Shown here: in pieces, positions 58,744-64,000 of the stretch
Numbering within the stretch: position 1 is the first letter of the stretch
How the letters are laid out: each line of letters begins with the position of its first letter
DNA from: Botryotinia globosa
Taxonomy: Eukaryota > Ascomycota > Leotiomycetes > Helotiales > Sclerotiniaceae
Reading direction: 5' to 3'
DNA length: 64,000 nt
Assembly: GCA_014898425.1 (NCBI GenBank)
Contig: RCSZ01000008.1
Coordinates: 1,933,501 to 1,997,500 of the forward strand
Notes under the pieces: generated by a model
The model's database searches: none
What the model was told of the DNA's origin: nothing
What the model saw: only the letters and a program-made list of their open reading frames with translations
Position numbers and translations under genes: made by a program

Positions 58744-60397
58744 GTTGAGTTGATCTAGTAAGATAGTATATGTATAAAAAGCATATAGAATTAAATGATA
58801 TTAAATTAAAGTCTACTCTCTTTATAGAAGATGGTATTATTAAGCTATATATACATTCTAATCTTATATTATATTTTGTATAAAAATGAGATTAGAATAT
58901 AATCTAATTACATATTCTAATACAAATTTAACTTTTTCTTTTTTATACGAAAACAGTTTGTACAAATCAAACTAGTATATGAAATTCATAATAAACAATC
59001 ATTTCATTGTTTAATTTAATTCTCATTTCTATATTCAATCAATTAAATATTAAAAATATTATATAAAAATCAATTGAAACTATCAAAATTTAAAGCTTCT
59101 CATTTTGTATATATTCTTTAATTATATTAGATAATATATCTAAATTCGAAATTATAGTAATTTTATTGAAAATATAAAAAATTCGAATTTAATTAATTAC
59201 TCTAAATATAAATTTCATTTTTATCTAAAAAACAGTCGATTATATAAAAACTTGTCCTATATTTACTATAAATATAAAATTATATATATTATACTAGTAT
59301 ATTTATATAAATAGAGCTTTTTAATTATATAATATAGCAAATACAATAATATCTAATAACAAAAATTTCATTCTCCCTATCAATGAATAAGTTTTTATTT
59401 AATATTATAACAATCTTTAATTCATTATCTAATGATATTGAATAACAATGTTATATATATTCATTATCAAATCATTTTGACTCAGATTTATATAATAAAA
59501 ACTTTATATATAAATAATCTATTTATATAAAATCAAAATATTTATATTGAAAGATTTTATAAAAAATATCATTAATGTGAGGTGATGTCTTTTTTTGATT
59601 ATTATTAGATATAAAGTTATTTCAATAATTTCTATAGAAATTATAAATAAAAAGATTACAAGATTCGATGTATATAATCCAATCATTTATATATACAATT
59701 AGTGGAATATAAATCTCTATCTGCTTCTTATACTTTTTTTATTAAAATCTTTTTCCTATTTCCTTTCTATTAATCAATTCAAAATTCTCTAATATATAGA
59801 AAGACTATCTTTTACTTAATTCCGATTTTATCAAAGAGCTTTTTATTATTAATTAATTTATATATATTCTGTTATATAAAGTTTATATAATATCTAAGTG
59901 TTTTTTTTTTGGAAATATAAGAACAATAAATTGGAAATTGAATTGTTTATTGAAAACTTTTTGGAAAAATAAAAATGGTATAATTTCAAAACCAGATATA
60001 TCGTTTAATATAGTCGAAGAACATATATATAATGAAAAAATAGAGTTTTTAAACAGTTTTAATAGAATTTAATATAACATTTTGATTTATTTGAAATGAG
60101 GGTGATAAATATACTCATTTGATTTAATATAGGAATAAGAATTGAACTAAGCAATAAAATAGCTATTGATTGCAAATTCTACAAAATAGTTTAATTTGTA
60201 CAAACTATTTTTATAAATCCTAGAACCTGAATTGAAGCTACCCCTCTCCTTCTTATTTCCTTTATTTTTCACTCAAACTAAGAGAGGGGGGGGGGAATGA
60301 ATCGCGTATAAGTGGGGAAAAGTCTTATTTGTTAGAGTGAGGCGATTAAAGGGGGATGTTGAATCGAATCGATTGAGTGGGGTAACTTTATTAAAGG

Positions 60398-61361
60398 TTT
60401 ACCTCCTTAATAATCTTACTATTCGCAAGGATTGAAAGCTATATATATACAAAAAAAGAGAACTTCTGTTTAATAAAGCTTGATTCAAGCAATCCTATTA
60501 GTTATAATGATTTTGCAACTTCCTTAGTATTATAATTATAATACAAACTCTTAGATTTTTGTAATAAAATCATTTAAATTAGTTTATTTAGATTAATATA
60601 AATTGAATAAAAAGAAATAATTATATATAAAAAGCTAAGGGCTTTTAAATAATATAATTTTTATAATGTTAGTTCTAAAATTAATTTTTTTCTAAAAGAT
60701 TGAAGTCTTAATAGTATATATAAAACTAAAGCTTATATAAGCAATTAAAAGAGGGTTATATTAGGCATAGTGAGTATATTGTTGATAAAAATTATTTTAA
60801 TATTATAGTTTTTATAGTTTAATAGTATAATTATTGATTTGATGTAAAAGTAATTTACTTAAATATGAATAAAATTGAAAATATAAAAAAAATTGAAAAT
60901 ATAAATAAAATTGAGAACTAGTATAAATAAAATTAAAAAATAATATAAATAAAATTAAAAAATGTAAGGTGGTAAAAATCGACTTCACTTGTAAGTTTTT
61001 AATATAATTTCTTTTTTTAGATTTTTATAATTATAAATATAATTATATTATACTTTCTTAAAAAAGCAAAGAGTCCGGGGGCTCGCAGGCCCCTGGTATT
61101 TAATTAGAATTGAAATAGAATTGAGGGAGAGTAGAATATTTAATTATTATATAAAGATGAATAGAAGTGGGCTATTCTTCTATCTCTTTATAAAACTTGA
61201 AACATAGGAAATTAAATTCTTTTTGATAAGGAAGTAATAATTTTGAAATTTATAAGATTTCAAAAATAATATATTCTTTTAAAAGTATAAATAGAGATTG
61301 AATTTGTATATAATTTTGAAGCTATTTTATTAAACATTTATTTATATTATAATAAACTTTT
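60398..61361. repeat. Long inverted repeat, right arm
   Basis: Mirrors 57896-58743 and is about 115 bp longer, partly through extra copies of AAATAAAATTGAAAATAT-like units near 60870-60960. The 1.65-kb space between the arms holds an inverted hairpin-family copy and otherwise unassigned A/T-rich sequence. Confidence 0.8.
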
Positions 61362-62092
61362 CAACTTTATAATCTTTTTCTTTTGTTTCTTAAATTAAAT
61401 TAATTAATTTTATTCTTTTAATAAATAGATCTTTTTCAATTTAACAAATATATAAAGAAAAGTGTTTTATATTATAAAGTAAAAAAGAAAAATCTAATAA
61501 AAGATTTCTAATAAAAAAACTACAAAATAATCTTTTTTATATAAAAAAAAGCTTTGATTTTGAAAAGTATATTAGGTTTTTGAGTATAGTATAATAAATA
61601 TAGATAAAATTAATATAAAATCAAACTTTTCTAAAAAAAATTGTTAGAACAGGTGCAAGGTGACGACTAGTATCAATACAGATATAGGTATATTATAAGA
61701 ATTTTCATTGATCTCCCTAAAACCTTTTTCTAAAGCTATATATATATAAACTCTTTATATAAGAATAATAATCGGCCCGATACTAAATTAATTAATACTC
61801 ATAATAAAACTTTTCTTTTTAAAACTTTTATTCTCAAAAACTTTAAAGCTAATTAACAAATTACTTGATATTTTTTAAAAACTTTTCAAAGTTATTCGAT
61901 AGTTAATTATTATTAAATCAATTTTTTTTAAACTTTTATAATACAGATTGGTTATATATTCATATTCTTATTTTATAAGGCTTAGTTTTTTATAGTTTTT
62001 TTAAAGAGTTAGATTATAGTATAAAAATACTAAGAATTAATCTAAAATTTGAAATTCGAAGTTTAAAACCTTTAAAAAGTTAAAATTCAAAG

Positions 62093-62800
62093 GAAATCGA
62101 TTTGTTTTTAATAAAGTAATAATTTATATTTGATAATAGGGTTTGTTTTCTTTTTTTCTTCTTTTTTCTTTTCGAAAAATATTTATTTTTTAAAAATGTA
62201 TAAAACCGTTAAAAATCTGAAACTCTGAAAATCTTAAAAAATCTCAAAATCTTGAAAATCTTGAAAAGAATTCAACAACATTTTCGCTGGTATATAATAT
62301 TGGAAATCCAAAAAAAATTAAAAAATTGAGACTTTTTTGAATTAGTAGGTCTAATATTTTTAAAGTCTAAAGCTTTGAAATTTTTAAAAACTTGAAAGAT
62401 TTGAAAAGAAATTGATTTGTTTTCAATAAAGTAGTAATTTGTATTCAATAAGATTTTGATTTCTTTTTTTCTTTTTTTTTCCGAAAGTATATAAAACCTG
62501 AGTTAATAATTCTAAAATCCAATTCTGAAAATTCGAAAATTTGAAAGAAAGAAATCGATTTGTTTTTAATAAAATAATAATTTATATTTTAAAGATTTTG
62601 TTTTTTATTTTTTGGTTTTTTATTTTGAAAGCTATTTGTTTTTCGAAAATTCAAAATTTAATACTTTTTTATTGGTATATAATCTTTGAAACTCTGAAAT
62701 TCTAAAAATAATAAAAACCCTAAAATTTTGAAATTCAAAAGAAATCGATTTACTTTTGATAGTGTGATAATTTGTATTTAACAATAGAATTTTACTCTTT
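62093..62800. repeat. Diverged tandem array with GAAATCGATTTG motif
   Basis: GAAATCGATTTGTTTTTAAT-like blocks followed by AAAGTAATAATTTATATTT-like sequence and a T-rich run start at 62093, 62408, 62551 and 62741. The spacing varies (315, 143, 190 bp) and filler of the TGAAATTCTAAAAAT type lies between. Confidence 0.65.
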
Positions 62801-62879
62801 TTTTTTAGCTTTTGATTTTGAAAATATATAAAATCTATAATTATTAGAATGCGATAGCATTCTCTTAGTATATAGGATT

Positions 62880-63240
62880 CAAAATCCTAAAAATCCTGAA
62901 AATTTTGAAGATTAGAAAATTAGAAGATGTTTGAGGACTAAAGATCCTGAAAATCTTAGAAATCTTAAAAATCCAGAATGTTCAAAAGATTAGAAAATAC
63001 TTGAGGTATAAAAATCCTGAAAATAACTTGAAAATGCGGAGTTTCATTAGTTTCTTATGAAATCTTCGAAATCTAAAAGAATTCCTGGAAATTCAGAAAA
63101 ATTGAAAAAAATTTGAAATATAAAAATTCTAGAAATAGCTTAAAAGTTCTAAAAGTTCTAAAAGTTCTAGAAATTCTAGAAATTCTAGAAATTCTATTAG
63201 CTTTCTATTAGTTTTCTATTAAATCCTCAAAATCTAAGGG
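62880..63240. repeat. Degenerate short-period A/T repeat
   Basis: Repeated AATCCTGAAAAT, GATTAGAAAAT and TTGAGG units (62900-63030), then clear decamer runs of AAAAGTTCTA and AGAAATTCT (63141-63195). Confidence 0.6.
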
Positions 63241-64000
63241 AATTTCTAAAGATCTAAAAGATATCTAAAACTTGAAATTCTGGGAATAGTCTATTTACAC
63301 CCCTCTATTAAAAAATAAATTTGAGTAAAATGCTATTTTATTTTTCATTAATATATAAACTGTTTAATATAATATTGATTACTTGTAATTAGCTTTTATT
63401 AGTAAACTCAATTATTTACAAAATAATTAATTAGATCCTTTCCTAATATAATAGGCTTCTAAAACATTATAAAAGAGTTCTATTTTATTAATAAGATTTA
63501 TAAAATAAAGATATTATATGTGTAATAAACATTGACTCTTTTATATAAAATCTAAAATCCTAAAAGTAATTAATAATATAAAGCTTTCCACTGAATCTTT
63601 GAAATCTAAAGGAATTGCAGAAGATCTTAAAGATTCAAAAGATATTCAATAAACCTAAAGCATTATATAAGAAATCTATTTTTTTCGATAATATAAAATA
63701 ATATAAATATTTTGTTAATATTTTATAAACATTGTTTAAAATAAAATATATTTTTTCAAAAGAAATTCTTTTTTCTCTCAATATTTTTTTTCTTTTTTTT
63801 ATTCAATTATTTGTTTTTTAAGATATTAATAGTATATCATAAAGATATCTCATAAGCATTCTAAAAAGCTTAAACTATAAAAATATTTTCTTTTCTTAGT
63901 TTTTTTTCAATTTAATCTAATGAAATAGAGATTATTTTTATCTAAATAATATGAATTATATATTAATAATATATCATAAGCATATTATAATTTAATTTAA

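Larger units (their letters stand above)
53539..64000. other. A+T-rich, RIP-altered repeat block without intact genes
   Basis: From about 53.8 kb to the window end the sequence is dominated by A and T with TA-rich strings and short open stretches only. Related copies within it differ mainly by transitions. Small less-altered islands (57.15-57.62 kb and the G+C patches near 58.1 and 61.08 kb) remain. Such blocks are typical of silenced transposon nests or centromere-near heterochromatin in these fungi; which it is cannot be told here. Confidence 0.8.

Noticed and set aside
57896..61361. Long inverted repeat considered as LTRs of one element
   Set aside because: LTRs are in direct orientation; these arms are inverted and the centre shows no polyprotein remnant I can read.

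Overview
The window looks like nuclear DNA of a filamentous ascomycete, most likely a leotiomycete of the Botrytis/Sclerotinia type. The reasons are: genes split by short introns (mostly 48-71 nt, GTAAGT-like donors); fungal proteins that read through cleanly once spliced (Spt6, Ste7-type MAPKK, Osh3, Rrp4, Alg13, mitochondrial Rsm24); abundant CTAC/GTAG and pyrimidine minisatellites; and A+T-rich blocks whose repeat copies differ almost only by transitions, the signature of repeat-induced point mutation (RIP). The genus is an inference. I saw no tRNA or rRNA gene, no CRISPR array and no bacterial operon structure.

Layout. 1-2300: a secreted intradiol-dioxygenase-like pseudogene. 2307-8039: one complete, heavily RIP-mutated Copia-type LTR retrotransposon on the minus strand, with 170-bp LTRs and a GTAGG target duplication. 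8.1-12.3 kb: MITE-like pieces, a broken gene and a cluster of minisatellites. 12.4-53.5 kb: a gene-rich, apparently intact segment carrying, in order, a tail-anchored FHA protein (-), an IFRD-family protein (+), an Osh3-type lipid-transfer protein (-), Spt6 (-), a Ste7-type MAP kinase kinase (+), a HAD phosphatase with an 18-nt micro-exon (+), a secreted oxalate decarboxylase (-), Alg13 (-), mitoribosomal Rsm24 (+), a fatty-aldehyde dehydrogenase (+), a disordered KHE-repeat protein (+), a small membrane protein (-), a zinc alcohol dehydrogenase (-) and exosome subunit Rrp4 (-). 53.6-64 kb: an A+T-rich repeat block with no intact gene. It holds a TIR-bounded relic, a second copy of its interior, a pogo/Fot1-like MITE, a hairpin-core repeat family associated with CACGTGAC motifs, a long inverted repeat with arms of about 0.85-0.96 kb, and a diverged tandem array.

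The genes are independent housekeeping and signalling functions, not a cluster: transcription elongation and RNA decay (spt6, rrp4), lipid exchange at membrane contacts (osh3), N-glycosylation (alg13), mitochondrial translation (rsm24), MAPK signalling (ste7), and oxalate, aldehyde and alcohol metabolism. alg13 and rsm24 share a short divergent promoter. The least explained parts are the hairpin-core family and the inverted repeat at 57-61.4 kb, and the small spliced membrane-protein gene at 47.3-47.8 kb. All gene models were spliced by eye; each listed multi-exon model sums to a whole number of codons.
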